DNA from: Azolla pinnata
Taxonomy: Eukaryota > Streptophyta > Polypodiopsida > Salviniales > Salviniaceae
Assembly (NCBI GenBank): GCA_037176905.1
Contig: JBBBWG010002003.1
Span: 1 to 43,092 of the forward strand
Length of the DNA: 43,092 nucleotides
Direction: 5' to 3'
Part shown: one piece after another, positions 21,320 to 35,500 of the stretch
Numbering within the stretch: the first letter of the stretch is position 1
How the letters are laid out: the number at the start of each line of letters is the position of its first letter
Notes under the pieces: generated by a model
Databases searched by the model: none
The model's input: the letters and a program-made list of their open reading frames with translations, nothing else
What the model was told of the DNA's origin: nothing
Program-made: the position numbers and the translations under genes

Positions 21320-22445
21320 CAATGCACAAGAAAAAACAAAAGAGATTTGTCTTTTTTTTTAAGTTCTTTATTTATCTAATTGAAAATAAAAATATAATAT
21401 AATATAATATAATATACAGGATCCTAATTTCTCACTGATTCTATTTTTTCCCCCTTTTTTTCCTGTTTACTGATTTCTGTGGAATGTTTTTTGGGTGCCC
21501 TAAATTTCTTCTACTTTTAACTGGCATCAAATTCACAAAAACAAGAGAGCTTTTGTTTTTCTTGCCTTCTTGTTTATTTAATTGAAATATATAAATAAAT
21601 ATACAAGATTCTAATTTCTCACTGATTCTATTTTCTCCCTTTTTCTTTTCCCCTGTTTATTGATTTCTGTAGACTGTTTTTTGGTTGCCCTAAATTTCTT
21701 TCATTTTTAATTAGCATCAAATGCAAAAGAAAAAACAAAGATTTATTTTTTAGTTTTTTATTTATCTAATTGAAATATATATATAAATACACAAGATTCT
21801 AATTTCTCACTGATTCTATTTTTTCCTTTTTTTTTCCCTGTTTATTGATTTCTGTAGAATGTTTTTTGGTTGCCCTAAATTTCTTTTATTTTTAATTAGC
21901 ATAAAATGCACAAGAAAAAGAAAAAAAGAGTTTTGTTTTTTTTAAGTTTTGTATTTATCTAATTGAAATATATATATGTATAAATATACAAGATCCTAAT
22001 TTCCCACTGATTCTATTTTTTTCTTTTTTTTCCCTGTTTATTGATTTCTGTAGAATGTTTTTTGGTTGCCCTAATTTTCTTTTATTTTTAGTCAGCATCT
22101 AGAAAAAGAAAACAAGAGCTTTATTTTTTTAGTTTTTTATTTATCTAATTGAAATATATATATATATATATACAGGATCCTAATTTCTCACTGATTCTTT
22201 TTTTTTCCTGTTTATTGATTTCTGTAGAATGTTTTTTGGCTGCCTTAAATTTCTTTTATTTTTAATTAGCATCAAATGCACAGGAAAAAAAACAAAAAGA
22301 GCTTTGTTTTTTGCTTTTTGTTTTTTATTTATAAAATTGAAACATATATATATTATTCTAATTTCTCACTTATTATATTTTTCCTTTTTTCCTTGTTTAT
22401 TGATTTCTATATAATATTTTTGGTTGCCCTAAATGTTTTATTTTT
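21320..22445. repeat. Six-copy ~188-bp AT-rich tandem array
   Basis: Each unit contains TTTATTTATCTAATTGAAAT, an ATAT run, CTAATTTCTCACTGATTCTA, a T-run, GTTTATTGATTTCTGTAGAA and TGCCCTAAATTTC. The word ATTGAAA falls at 21379, 21591, 21769, 21962, 22148 and 22336, giving intervals of 178-212 bp. Copies have diverged mainly by length changes in A, T and TA runs. No coding potential. Confidence 0.93.
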
Positions 22446-22446
22446 G

Positions 22447-22821
22447 AGAGAATTACCAAAAAAAACCTTATAAATTACATTTTAACGCCTGATTAAATCA
22501 GAAATTATAAATTAACGCGCTCTGATCTTCCACTAAAAATTAACACCCAATTAAGTTCGTTAGTATAGCGTTAATTGATTTTATTCTCAATCGTTTCCCA
22601 CTTACTGATCCTAATCGATTCCCACAGAAGTTAATAATTTTATCAAATCTAAGTAATGTATTAACGCATTAATTTGGTTTTAATCAATTAATTTGATGTT
22701 CATTGAACTCACAATTAATTGATTTGATGTTAATCAATTAATGAATCGTTGATTTTTAGTTTTAGTACGCGTTAAAATGTAATTTATAGTTTTGTTTGAC
22801 GTTTCTTTTTATAAATTTCCC
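22447..22821. mobile_element. MITE-like inverted-repeat element A
   Basis: The left arm contains TATAAATTACATTTTAACG (from about 22469). Its exact reverse complement occurs in the right arm at about 22770-22788. Outward from this core the arms stay similar (GAGAATTACCAAA on the left, the complement of TTTATAAATTTCCC on the right). It is about 375 bp, AT-rich and non-coding, as expected for a non-autonomous DNA element. Confidence 0.7.
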
Positions 22822-22861
22822 TTTTCGTAATTCCTTCCTTCTTTTAACTCTGATTCCTGAG

Positions 22862-23247
22862 CCAAAATTACCAAAACAAACTCCTAACAAGTTAACAGCT
22901 AGTTCTATCGTCAATCGATTGATTCCTAATCACTTCGCTAATTGGTTCTATCCTTTGCCTCCTAATCACTCCCATCTATCTCTTCTCATGTTCACCGTTT
23001 CATAATCTTCCTATTGCTATTTACTAATTGTTTTCTACCTCCTATTATTGTTTACTAATCAATTCCCTTACGGATACACTCGATTAACATAAGTTAGTGT
23101 AATTTCAAAAGCTAATTAATATGGTGTTAATTGATAACTCAGGCCGTTCTTTTTTAGTGCGAGATGAAAATGAGGCATTAATTCGCAATTTCTAATTTTA
23201 GTAAGCGTCAAAATGTAATTGATATATTTGTTTCTGGCAGTTTTGCT
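22862..23247. mobile_element. Possible MITE-like element C, degraded
   Basis: The right arm (GCAATTTCTAATTTTAGTAAG, then CGTCAAAATGTAATTGATA) clearly belongs to the same family as elements A and B. The left arm, starting AAAATTACCAAAACAAACTC, matches only weakly, so the boundaries are tentative. Confidence 0.4.
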
Positions 23248-24061
23248 TTGTTTCCGCATGTTTTGTTTCCATTTTCTTATTATCTCTTACCAATTTTATT
23301 TTAGTTGAGGGTTTCAAGTTTTATGAAGATTATGTAGGCATAAATTTTGTAGAAATCAATTAGTCAAGAGAAAATGTGTTTTTCTGTAGACGACGATGGC
23401 GATTCTCCTAGAAAAGCCCAAACAGGTTCGAAACCTGTAACTAACAAAAGGAAAAAAAATCTTGAATGGCATAAAACTGACCATTTGCAGAGAAATCGAT
23501 CTATATTTAGTTGCATATAATCGAGGCCAGAAAGCTAACTGCGCTTGATCTGAACCTACGATTCTCGAAATCGTTTTTTGAACACCATGCCTCCTGCAGA
23601 ACCTCAGATGTTGCTTTCGGAATATGAAACATTGGATACAGGAGTATCATCGCGGTCCATTCCTTGCCCCTGTTCTGCAGACTCTGGCTATCCTGGAAAG
23701 ATATGCATCCCACCCCAAACTTCTGAAGCCCAGATCAGCAACAGTTGGGGGAGGCCTAGGCAATGAAGTAGCTTTTTGCTGAGCGCGTGTACAGAACCCG
23801 CTTGAGATTACAGGATCACAGGCGTTTGGTGACATAATGGAGAAATGCGCAATGCTTTCATATTTGACGGTGCTTATTCTTTGATTGTTTTTTTCAAGCA
23901 ATGGAGACACTTGGGGTGATTAAGGGCTTTAAACACGATTAACCGCCAGAGAATGGATGACAATTTGTGAATTTCATACTCATTCAAGTGTAAAGTTGTA
24001 ATTTGTACTTAGCCTCTGGGCGTTTTTAATACCAAGTGGAAGATAGTTCAAAAAAAAGAAA
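23248..24061. other. Spacer between inverted-repeat elements, no gene seen
   Basis: Mixed-composition sequence with only short open frames. It includes a CAGGTTCGAAACCTG palindrome at about 23412 that resembles a Pol III B box but has no tRNA around it. Confidence 0.45.
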
Positions 24062-24361
24062 GTGAAAACTACCCAAAACACACCTAAAAATTTTTATAAC
24101 TTACATTGTAATGCTTGCTAAAATTAGAAATTACAAATTAACACATAGCTTTAAGAATTAACACAAATTAATTTACTAACGCCAAATTAGTGAGATTCTA
24201 GAATTGTTAGCTTCTAGAATTAGGATTGAAATCAATTTGCGCTGTACTAAATTGATTGGGTGTTAATTTTTGGGTGGAACACAAGATTAGGCAGTTTCCG
24301 ATTCTAGTAGGTGTTGAAATGTCATTTAGAATTTTGTTAGGCGTTTCTTGGTAAATTTCCA
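24062..24361. mobile_element. MITE-like inverted-repeat element B
   Basis: The first ~70 bp (GAAAACTACCCAAAACACAC through CTAAAATTAGAAATTAC) align with the reverse complement of the last ~70 bp (GAAATTTACCAAGAAACGCC through ACTAGAATCGGAAACTGC). About 300 bp in total and non-coding. A-rich runs flank both ends (about 24048-24056 and 24363-24370) and may be part of a target-site duplication. Confidence 0.7.
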
Positions 24362-25790
24362 TAAAAAAAACAACTTCTGTTCTCGCTGTTAACATCGAAG
24401 TTACTCTGTCATTCAACCCTTTAAGCGGTTTTATACACAAGAGAATCAAGCATAACTTGGCATTGGATATCACATCGTTAATAAGCTGTTATAATCCTTC
24501 GAGATTATGAAAGATATGCTTGCCCTGCCTCCTGTTTTGTCTGTCTGTTTGTTTGTTTGTTGCACTGTTTCACGATTAGAACCATAATCAACATATACTC
24601 GAATCATGCTCGGCAAGGATATCATGCCCATCTAGATGGATTATTCCAACGGAGGTGACGATCGATCGCAGTGCATGGTGCAAGGCTCTATTCCTTTTTT
24701 TTGGGGGGGGACTCTTCCCAACTTGTCAAAGCTGTGCATTTCCAATGCTGTAACAGTTGGAGACAACACTTGCCAAGGCAAACATCAAGCATCGATGCAA
24801 ATCACTGCCGAATCTGCAATCCGAAAAGCGGAATGCGATCGCGATTTCATGCTTATCTTTCCTTATTGAAGCGAACGCAATCGTCCCGATCGCAAACCCT
24901 ATGATTCCTGGGCCCATCAAATCAATCCAACAGTCTCGCCTGATTGGATCGGTGATGGTCGCAACGTTCCGTTGTATGAAGAATCGTCGAACCAAACCAA
25001 CTGGCACTTCTGGACCAATGCAGCAATTATTGAAGAGTCAATCTCAAACCTTCAGTTACTTTTTTCTTATCAAAGGTAAAATTCTTGGATTTATGAAGGA
25101 CGAATTACAAGGACAAATTGAACCCTTGATGCATTTTACTTGTTCCTTATGAAGGATCAGAAAAAAAGGCTATTTCATTAAGGATCAGAAAAAAAGGCTA
25201 TCTCATTAAGAGATCTATCTGCTTTGGCAGCTCTACGACCTTTGCATGAAAGCATTCGATTCTATTTGGGCACATGCAAATTCTTACTCATGCATCGTTT
25301 GCCAAACTTAGGGGTTAGAAATGGACAAGCGATCTGCTCTCGTCGAGCGCTTAAATTTGGACATCTCAAGAAGCGTTCTCGGCAATCAGGCGCAACCACT
25401 GCAAGCAGCTCTTGCATGTTTGAATCTGAACAATGTCAAGCGTCGAAGGCCAGAAACCGGAGCAAGCTAACGACAGAGACGAATGAATCGATCGGAGAGG
25501 TTCTCGCAAAACCTTCCCCCAAAGGCTCGTGTGCGTCCAAGCAAAAAAAATAAAAAAACAACCGGCAGCACTTGCCCAATTCCAAAGGCAATTCTATCCC
25601 CCCAAAGCTTTGCAATTCTGGCTAATTACTTTAGTTGCAGCATCGTCAGACGCAAAAGCTCGCATCAACCGAGCAACGTCGTTTGATCCGTCGAGGCCAT
25701 TACAATCTGTTGATTCGGGCTTCGATTCCATCAGCTCAAAAACCAAATCCAGTTAGTTACTTGTCTCCACTTGAAGGCAGAAGAAGGTTA
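24362..25790. other. Spacer upstream of RPL7, no recognisable gene
   Basis: Open frames of 90-130 codons overlap on both strands at about 24.7-25.15 kb, and another of 109 codons lies at 25224-25553. I recognise no domain in any of them. A 30-bp tandem duplication (AGGATCAGAAAAAAAGGCTA) occurs at 25153-25208. Confidence 0.4.
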
Positions 25791-25921
25791 ATAATTTCTC
25801 AGGCTGAAGAAGAAGGGTATTGTGGGTAATTAGGAACTGTAAGAAAGAAGAAGAAGAAGAAAGAAGAAGAAAGAAGAAAAGAAGAAGAAGAAGAAAGAGG
25901 GGTATTTTTGGTAATTAGGGA
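25790..25921. repeat. GAA-rich tracts with duplicated GGTAATTAGG flank
   Basis: GAAGAAGAAGGGTATTGTGGG-type sequence ending GGTAATTAGG occurs at about 25808-25832 and, in variant form (GGGGTATTTTTGGTAATTAGG), at about 25899-25919. The two are separated by about 60 bp of AGAAGAAG repeats. A similar GAGAGGGGTATTTTGTGG word sits near 38020, upstream of HCF164. Confidence 0.7.
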
Positions 25922-25934
25922 AATCTTCACCAAA

Positions 25935-25960
25935 ATTAGGGTTTTTAAGCTTTTAGGGTT

Positions 25961-25963
<3 letters not shown>
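25935..25963 (+). promoter_or_regulatory. Telo-box pair upstream of RPL7
   Basis: ATTAGGGTTTTT and TTTAGGGTTTCC lie about 85-110 bp before the putative 5' UTR splice donor. TAGGGTTT/AAACCCTA telo-boxes are a known hallmark of plant ribosomal-protein promoters and first introns. The assignment rests on motif and position. Confidence 0.6.
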
Positions 25964-25994
<31 letters not shown>

Positions 25995-26044
25995 TCGCCT
26001 GCGCCCGCCGTCTGTACCTCCCGCGTCGTTCCTCTCGATTCCAG

Positions 26045-26596
26045 GTTTGCTTCAACTCATCCGAATTCTCTCTCTCTCTCTCTCTGGTTCTGTCTCTGTC
26101 TATGTGGATCGACAAGTAAGTGGCCGCGGCTGCTGCACTCTCTTCGTCTACCGGTGCATGTGATCCGTGGCAATGCTCTTCCGTCTCTTTGCTAATTGCT
26201 GGCCTTTGAGATGATTTGCGGCGTCCTTCAAAGTCCCTGCCCCCATCGTTTTCTGTCTCTCTGTGAGGCGAGGGCTCTCTGCAAGCCGTCTTAGTCGACG
26301 TTTTGCTTGGATTGCTTTCAATCATTTGTCGGACCGGTGCACATTGTAAATGCAACTTTTTACTATGTTTCCACGGAGCAATCCGCCATTGTAGTCGACG
26401 TTTCCTTGCCATCGTGGTCCGACGTTTCCTGAATTGCTTTCAATCATTGTAAAATTTAGCTTCTTTTTATGTTTTCGCGGGACGATCCACATGTCAATCA
26501 ATGGCCATGACTTTTTTGGTTGTTTGTTCCTGACGTTTTCTTCCCTGGCTTCCGAGGACTTTCCATGAGTAGATGTTTCTTTATCATTTTGATCAG
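26045..26596 (+). other. Probable 5' UTR intron of RPL7
   Basis: A donor CCAG/GTTTGC at 26045 and an acceptor GATCAG ending at 26596, one base before the start codon, frame a 552-bp interval without coding potential. It includes a CT microsatellite at 26068-26086. Confidence 0.5.
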
Positions 26597-26597
26597 G

Positions 26598-28589
<1,992 letters not shown>

Positions 28590-30594
28590 GTTCCGATTTG
28601 ATTATATGCTCTTTAAATCTCAGCGTTTCGCTGATTTTGAGTATTAGAGCCATGTAATGCGGCTTGTAGCACATTTATCATCATGCTGTTAGATTTGTTC
28701 ACTAAATTTCCCCGATGGGGTTATTCCATGAAAGATGTGAGAATCTTTAGAAAAGAGCAAGAATTGCCAGTATCTGTTGAGATCATAATACAGAATCCCA
28801 TCATGTTTTTCTTTTGTCGAATTTGATTTAAGTTCTCATATGATCTTCAGAGATTTATGACTTGTTGAAGTTCTTATACAATCTTCAGAACTTTATGTTT
28901 AGTGCATTTCGTATGTGCTGGAGTGATCGAGAATAAATGTGTTGTCGTATAGCTGTGCTTCTTGGTTCTTTATCTGCACATGTATTTAGTTTGCATAATA
29001 TACAACAAAATGCATTCAAGTTAGCAGTGAGCATATATGGAAATTAGTTTACTGCCACCGAACCCTTTATTCTACTAAGCAAGTCAGATGAGTCACAATA
29101 ATAATCAGTATATTCTTGCCATGCAGTGACAATGATGAGCTATTTAGTCTGATTTGCTTTTCAAGATTACAGAGGTGGAAGAATATATTCTGGTAGACTC
29201 CACAAGCCAAAGATTGGAGAATAATGTGATCGGCAGGAGGTATGTGGTCATTCCTTTGGTTTTTCACCCATGCATTCTGCAAAAATGTGGCATATATGTC
29301 GGATGTTGCACTGTTCATTCACAGTAACAGCATCCTTTCCATCCCTGCACTGTTTTAACATGAAATTCTGATGTGAATTTAGCAAATTGTGAACTTCGAA
29401 TGGTAGCATATAAAGCTTGGAAAAAGTTGTAATCTAGCGTTTGTACTAAGTCAATATAAGCTTCCCCTTTGCATTCCATGGTTAAGCCCTCTGCACTTAA
29501 TCTGTCCTGTTTTGCTCTCTATTTGAATAGGAAGTAAACCAGTATAGGGAGAGTCTTCCTAGCATTTGCTATGACAATCCCTTCTCTTTTCTGTTCCCCG
29601 TAGTTGCTTAAAATCACAACATTTTTACCTCAAACTGCATCATGTCCAAAGGCTATACTTTCACTTCACCAAAAGACCCAACTCCTGAAAGCTTTCAAAC
29701 CCAAGACAACGAAGCCAGAGTGGGGGAAAAGTTAAAAAGCACACAATCCAACGATGGTGTTACTGAGCAAGCAGCAGTAGTTTTGACATTGTTTGACATG
29801 CTTTCAGCTTGTGAAACAATTTTCTTAATCAACAGTGTACAGAAATTGCATATCTAAGCAAATCCAAACCCAAGGCATAAGGTTGCACCATCTCATGGTC
29901 CAAGCACATCTAAAGCCATTATGAAGCTATTATATATACGATTATGTTGACTCCGATAGCGGACTCTCAGAGTTTCATTTCTGTAGGGTAGGCCATCCCA
30001 AAAGAATTCTCGAGTCTTAAGAATGTTCTAGGCTTACAGGAATCGTTATAATACCCATGATCATAAACATATATATATATATATATATATTCTTGGTAGC
30101 TCTTTTTCTGAGACCGGGGCTCACAACCATGATATGCCTTCGCATCAGCTCAATAGTGTCGAGGATCGAACAATTTCGTCTGATAAACCCAAAAGATGGC
30201 AGGAAAATCCTGCTTACAACAGAATGTAATTTCACCAGAGGTAGAAAGTTGAGTGAAGGCAATCAGGGTTAAGCACAGCTCTATGTATATAAAAAGATAT
30301 ATAGTGTCAGGTGCTTCTCCTGTGTGTATACATATATGAGCAAGGCCAAACCTTGTGAAGCTTTCATGGTGAGGCGAGCCCATCATGCAACCTTGCTTCT
30401 TGTACTCATGCTAGTTCCTGTTCCTTCCATCTAATTGGTCTCTCAATCTGCAAGAAAAATCAAAGGGAAGTTGGAAGTGTTGACAAAAATCAAGGTTAAA
30501 AGGTACTATCATATATATACTTTGTAATGATCTACGGAATGGGGCTGCACATTCTAAGGTTATTTATCTCTATATCTGCGCAGTTGGAATCAAG
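28590..30594. other. Spacer between RPL7 and cyclophilin, no gene seen
   Basis: RPL7 3' UTR followed by AT-rich sequence with short open frames only. An (AT)n run lies at about 30068-30090. A CTGCGCAG acceptor-like site at about 30576-30583, 11 nt before the cyclophilin start, hints at a 5' UTR intron. Confidence 0.45.
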
Positions 30595-31197
30595 ATGGCA
30601 AAGGACAAGGAGGACATGGATACGGATCCGGAGCTGGACATGGATGCAGAAGAGGCGGTGGTGGAGCTGGCAGAGGCGCAGCCGAATCCGAGGGTGTTCT
30701 TCGACATAACCATCGGCGGGGAGGAGGTGGGGCGGATCGTGATGGAGCTCGACACCATCACCACGCCGAGGACAGCAGAGAACTTCCGCGCACTCTGCAC
30801 AGGTGAGGCTGGCATGAGCAGCTCCTCTGGCAAGCCCTTACACTTCAAGGGCTGCAGATTCCACCGCGTCATCCCTGGGTTCATGTGCCAGGGCGGGGAC
30901 TTCACCAGAGGCAATGGAACCGGGGGAGAGTCCATCTACGGCGAGAAGTTCCCTGATGAGAGTTTCGCGAAGAAGCACCATGGCCCCGGTGTCTTGTCCA
31001 TGGCCAACTCGGGCCCCGATACCAACGGCTCGCAGTTCTTCCTCTGCACTGCCCCTGCCCCTTGGCTCGATGGGAAGCATGTCGTGTTCGGGCAGGTTGT
31101 CCATGGCCTGGATATTGTCGAGGCCATTGAAGCTGTCGGCTCCCACTCTGGCAAGACCACCAAGGCGGTTGTGATTGCTGATTGTGGCCAGCTTTGA
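30595..31197 (+). CDS. Cyclophilin-type peptidyl-prolyl isomerase, single exon
   Basis: Catalyses cis-trans isomerisation of X-Pro bonds; the absence of a targeting peptide suggests the cytosol. The 200-aa protein has a 34-residue acidic N-terminal extension ([20 protein letters not shown]) before the core begins at [20 protein letters not shown]. The active site is intact: [37 protein letters not shown] and [14 protein letters not shown] supply the catalytic Arg, Phe, Met, Gln, Trp and His. The plant-specific loop appears as [14 protein letters not shown]. It ends VIADCGQL, as in cytosolic plant cyclophilins. Those are also usually intronless, so absence of introns need not mean a retrocopy. 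The acidic extension is unusual, since typical members start a few residues before NPKVFFD. The next in-frame Met lies within the extension. Confidence 0.96.
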   Translation: MAKDKEDMDTDPELDMDAEEAVVELAEAQPNPRVFFDITIGGEEVGRIVMELDTITTPRTAENFRALCTGEAGMSSSSGKPLHFKGCRFHRVIPGFMCQGGDFTRGNGTGGESIYGEKFPDESFAKKHHGPGVLSMANSGPDTNGSQFFLCTAPAPWLDGKHVVFGQVVHGLDIVEAIEAVGSHSGKTTKAVVIADCGQL

Positions 31198-31234
31198 CAG
31201 CATTTCACAGCCCTTTTTTGACAGCCTTTGCTGC

Positions 31235-32083
31235 CAAGATTTTCGGCTCTTCTTTTGGCCTTCTTTTCCTCTGGGATTCCCACATACATCTATAACTCCC
31301 TTGCATCTGTGAATCACTTGTTTAGTGTACCAAATCGATCCACCAAAGGGATCAGACAATTTGTATGTTGTTGTGGCTTGTAACTACATTTACTGGTTGT
31401 TTTTCTTAAGCTCTAAAGGAACTACTCAAAACCTTTTCCATTCTTTGCTGGCTTTTACTTTTGGCCTTCTTTCCTCTGAGATTCCACGCAATCTATAACT
31501 CGCTTGCATCTGTGAATCACCTGTTTCGTAAATCAAATCCATTCACCAAAGGGATCAGACAATTTGTATATTGTGGCTTGTAACTATTTACTGGTTATTT
31601 CTCCTAAGCTCTACAGTAACTACTTAAAGTCTTTACCATTCTTTGCTGGCTTTTACTTTTGGCCTTCTTTCCTCTGAGATTCCACACAATCTATAACTTG
31701 CTCGCACCAGTGAATCACCTGGTATATATATATATATACCAAATCCATTCACCAAAGGGAACAGACAAATTTGTATCTTGTAGCTTCTGACTAATTTACT
31801 GGTTCATTGTTAAGCTAAAGTTAAAACTACTCAAAATCTTTACCATTCTTTGCTGGCTTTTACTTTTTGCCTTCTTTCCTCTGAGATTCCACACAATCTA
31901 TAACTCGCCCGCACCAGTGAATCACCTGTTTAATATATATATATATATATATATATACCAAATCCATTCACAAAAGGGAACAGACAAATTTGTATCTTGT
32001 AGCTTGTGACTAATTTACTGGTTAATTATTAAGCTAAAGTTAAACTACTACTCAAAATCTTTACCATTCTTTGCTGGGCATCT
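31235..32083. repeat. Four-copy ~200-bp tandem repeat after cyclophilin
   Basis: Units contain CTTTGCTGGCTTTTACTTTT, GGCCTTCTTTCCTCTGAGAT, AATCTATAACTCGC, GTGAATCACCTG, CCATTCACCAAAGGGA and TTTACTGGTT. GGCCTTC anchors fall at 31257, 31463, 31661 and (as TGCCTTC) 31868, 198-207 bp apart. Copies 3 and 4 contain (TA)n runs at 31722-31736 and 31935-31957. The first copy begins about 40 bp after the stop codon, so the array expands part of the probable 3' UTR. Confidence 0.95.
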
Positions 32084-32561
32084 GTCTCCAACCTCCTCAG
32101 GATCCACTCTTATGCGTCACAATGGGGGCAGGAGGAAACAATGACCTTTTTGTTGCTCACCTGCAAACGCCTGCATTGATTCAAGCTGCCACACCAAATA
32201 GAGCACAGATGATAAGCAGTGGAATTATCTTCATGAAAAGTTGATGAATACTCCTGCAAGTTTCAGTGAATGAATGAAGAGCAGCAAAATGAAGTGGGCA
32301 CAGAATAGCAGCACCATTGCATTGCACCGAAGGAAAAAAAAACAAAGAATAAGAATATTTGAGCCATGGACCAGCATATACAACACGCTTCTACCCCAGA
32401 TTCCCCCCATGGCAGAGGATATTACAGATTAAAACCAAGTTGAAACATACTTTCTTTTTGGGGTTTAATGTCGAAAGATGTACATATATAGTAAAAGTAC
32501 ATTTCATTCATATGCTTCTTCCTCCCCACCCACCCTTCTTATAGCCAGCCACCTATCGAAC
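32084..32561. other. Spacer and PMT 3' UTR
   Basis: Between the tandem repeat and the minus-strand methyltransferase stop codon. No coding exon recognised; probably the 3' UTRs of two convergent genes. Confidence 0.5.
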
Positions 32562-35500
32562 CTATCGAGCATCATCATCATCAGGTTGCCAGAGCTGCTT
32601 CCGCGCGAATAAAATCTTGTCATCATCGCTCGACATGGCATCACGCTCTGCAACCACAACCTTCGACCATGCATCCCAATGGAGAGATGCAAGATGCGAG
32701 CTTATCTGATCCACCACTGAACCCTTATCCCTTATTATCACAAACCCACGCGGTCTCAGGAGCCTATCCATCTCTAAGAGGAGATCTTCCATGCCACTGC
32801 AGCCCTGGTTATCCACCTCAGTGAACACATTCCATGCATGCAGAAGATCATATGTCCGAGGGTACGTCGAGAAGGCCTCACACCTAGTTTCAGAACCAGA
32901 AACATGTTTGTATAGATTCTCTCGATTCCTCCAAAATCTTATGCTACTCCGTGTACATGTATTTGTGGGTCTACAGATAATGCATTCATATGCATAAACC
33001 TGGTTGTGCGCTGGCTGCAAAACACACATTTTCTTATGCATGCAAATAAAATACATAAAACATGAGTGCATTCTTCGCTGCAACTGGCAATCGTGATGTG
33101 AAAATAAAGGATAACCATGAGAATATTACCAATCATGTAGAGACCCGATGAGACCACGATCGTATATGACCTTCAAAGTGTTAAGGCCAGAAGTGGGGAC
33201 AACATTCATGACCCAAACAGGCTTATCCCTCAGTGCAGCCGCAAAGCTTCCATAGTGAGCCTTCATGTCCATAATGTTTCTAAATGTATTCTCTTCAACT
33301 TCTGAGCTGAGCTGTTTCCAATAGAAATCCACTCGTGCACGCCAAACCATCTACACATAATGTACAATAACATAACAAATTTATATATAAACCTACCTCT
33401 TAATATCAAATCGTCTGAACAATGCCTGAGGCATTTATAATAAAAAAAATTATAGACATTCTGAACAATGTCTGAGGCATTTATATCTATAGATTGTAAA
33501 TTTTCTGAACAATGTCTGAGCCTAGTTTTATCGAGCCATTTATAAATAAAATGCCTTGGTAGGATTAGGCTTGCGAAATTGATCATTACTTTGTCCTTTT
33601 GGAAATGTCCATTGCTGACACCCAACCCTTTCAGACGTGGTGATGGTGAAAGCATTCGGCTTGGCCAAGGGTGCAAAGAATTGGTATCGCCTGTGTAAAA
33701 CCATGTATCAACACATCAACAGTAAAGGGAAAACCATGTATCAACACATTGCCTGTGTAAAACCATGTGGACTCACGGGCCATGTTACCCCTTATAAAAA
33801 CTACAACAGCATTCTCTTTGTATATGATTCTCTAATCAAGTCGGTTTGTTGGGATGTGTTCAGTTTGAAGTTCATATTGTAGCTTGTTTCTTTCTTTACC
33901 TTCTGGTAATGGAGATATGCATGCCTTCATTGGTACGTTCCATGCGGCATCAGGATCATCACTCTTATCACACATAGGAGGATCGGTACCTTGAACTCTC
34001 TCATTGTAGCAGTCATTTGTTAAGGGTTTCATCCAAATCACAGTTTGACCTTCCTTAGCTGCAACTGACCAGCACATCCTTTTCACGAGATCAGACATCT
34101 CATTCCATATTTTTACATCCTCGGGATCATCTCTATATGCTGGAGGAGAGGACCATGCAAACAAACCACCGGGCCTTAGCATCCGATCGACCTCCAATAA
34201 GAGTATACCATCACGTTGAAGCCAATCAATACGGCAACGGGAGCAATGTGCAAGATCAAATGATTTGCTCGGGAATGGCAATCGCCGAGTCCCTAATACA
34301 CCCAAAGTCGAAGGAATTCCTCTCTCTAAGGCGAATTGTATTTGATTCTCATGCACATCATTCGGAGCAACCGACATAGCTAGAATGTCCAGGGGTAGCA
34401 AGTAAGCACCAAAGCTCGCGACTCCACATCCAACATCAAGGACTGTTCTAATCCTCCCATGGTTGCTCAAGTCTTCGTTTGGGTATTTCAGCATCTACAA
34501 ACAAAAAAAATCATCTTTATTTGGGTATTTCAGCATTGATAAAAGATTTTTTGAAAACTAATGCTTTCTAGAATCTTCCCAAAAAAACTACTAGGTACCT
34601 AAACTGACAGACATTGTGTTTGGTTCTAATTTCTTACCTTTGCAAGTGAAGCAATGTACTTATCAGCTCCATGATGGAAGTGAGTTCCTCCACCAGGGAA
34701 GTTAACTTTATCACCATTCACAACCATCCAATGCTGATCAGACTTCTCCATGGCAAGGAACGTATGAGGAACATTAGATTGCCAGACTTCATCTCTGCTA
34801 GCTGGCCATGCGATTGAGACCTGATTTGTATTGAGCACACCAAAACTCAGTTTTACAGGTTGGATATTTGTTCAGTCACTCAATGCGCTGTTTTTCATGA
34901 TTAGGATGGCTTGATGTCCATATAACAAGAGGAACCATTCCAAAAACTCTTTGACATGCATGTACATACATCAATGTGTTGAAACACTTAAGACATGTTA
35001 CTCGAAATGTATTTATTCCATATCAATTTTGAGCAAAGGATCATTTTGGAACTTTTCTTTGCATTACCTTATAATTAGGTGGTGGAGGTATGAGACAATT
35101 GTATCTACGATGTGGAGGTGGACAATGGCGCTCATAATGCTCCATGAGTGAAAGATTGAGCTTCAACTTCAGTTGGCTATGCAACTGGCGATCCAGGCAC
35201 GGTATCAGTTCTGAGAGCCGAGAATCACAAACCTGCACTTGAAAAGAACAATACTAAATTCTCAGATTGGCAAAGGATTCTCCACAGATCCATTTTTGCA
35301 CTGTCTACATGTACACAATCATCCAAATTACTGGCATCCTTTATTGAGGGACTAATCATGTTTCCAAGCACAGACATAATCATACATGATTACTTTATTA
35401 CGACGATAAAACAATTCCTGATAATACATCACTTGAGAGGTACAACTTCAAGAACATAAGATTCAGGATTCGAGCAAGTCACTGCAAATTTTACGAGTAT

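Noticed and set aside
23405..23430. GGTTCGAAACC, a perfect Pol III B box resembling a tRNA T arm
   Set aside because: No acceptor stem, A box or anticodon arm can be folded around it; it is a short palindrome (CAGGTTCGAAACCTG).
24726..25152. Overlapping open frames on both strands, considered as a gene or plastid-derived insert
   Set aside because: No recognisable protein family or plastid gene, and no splice-compatible partner exons.
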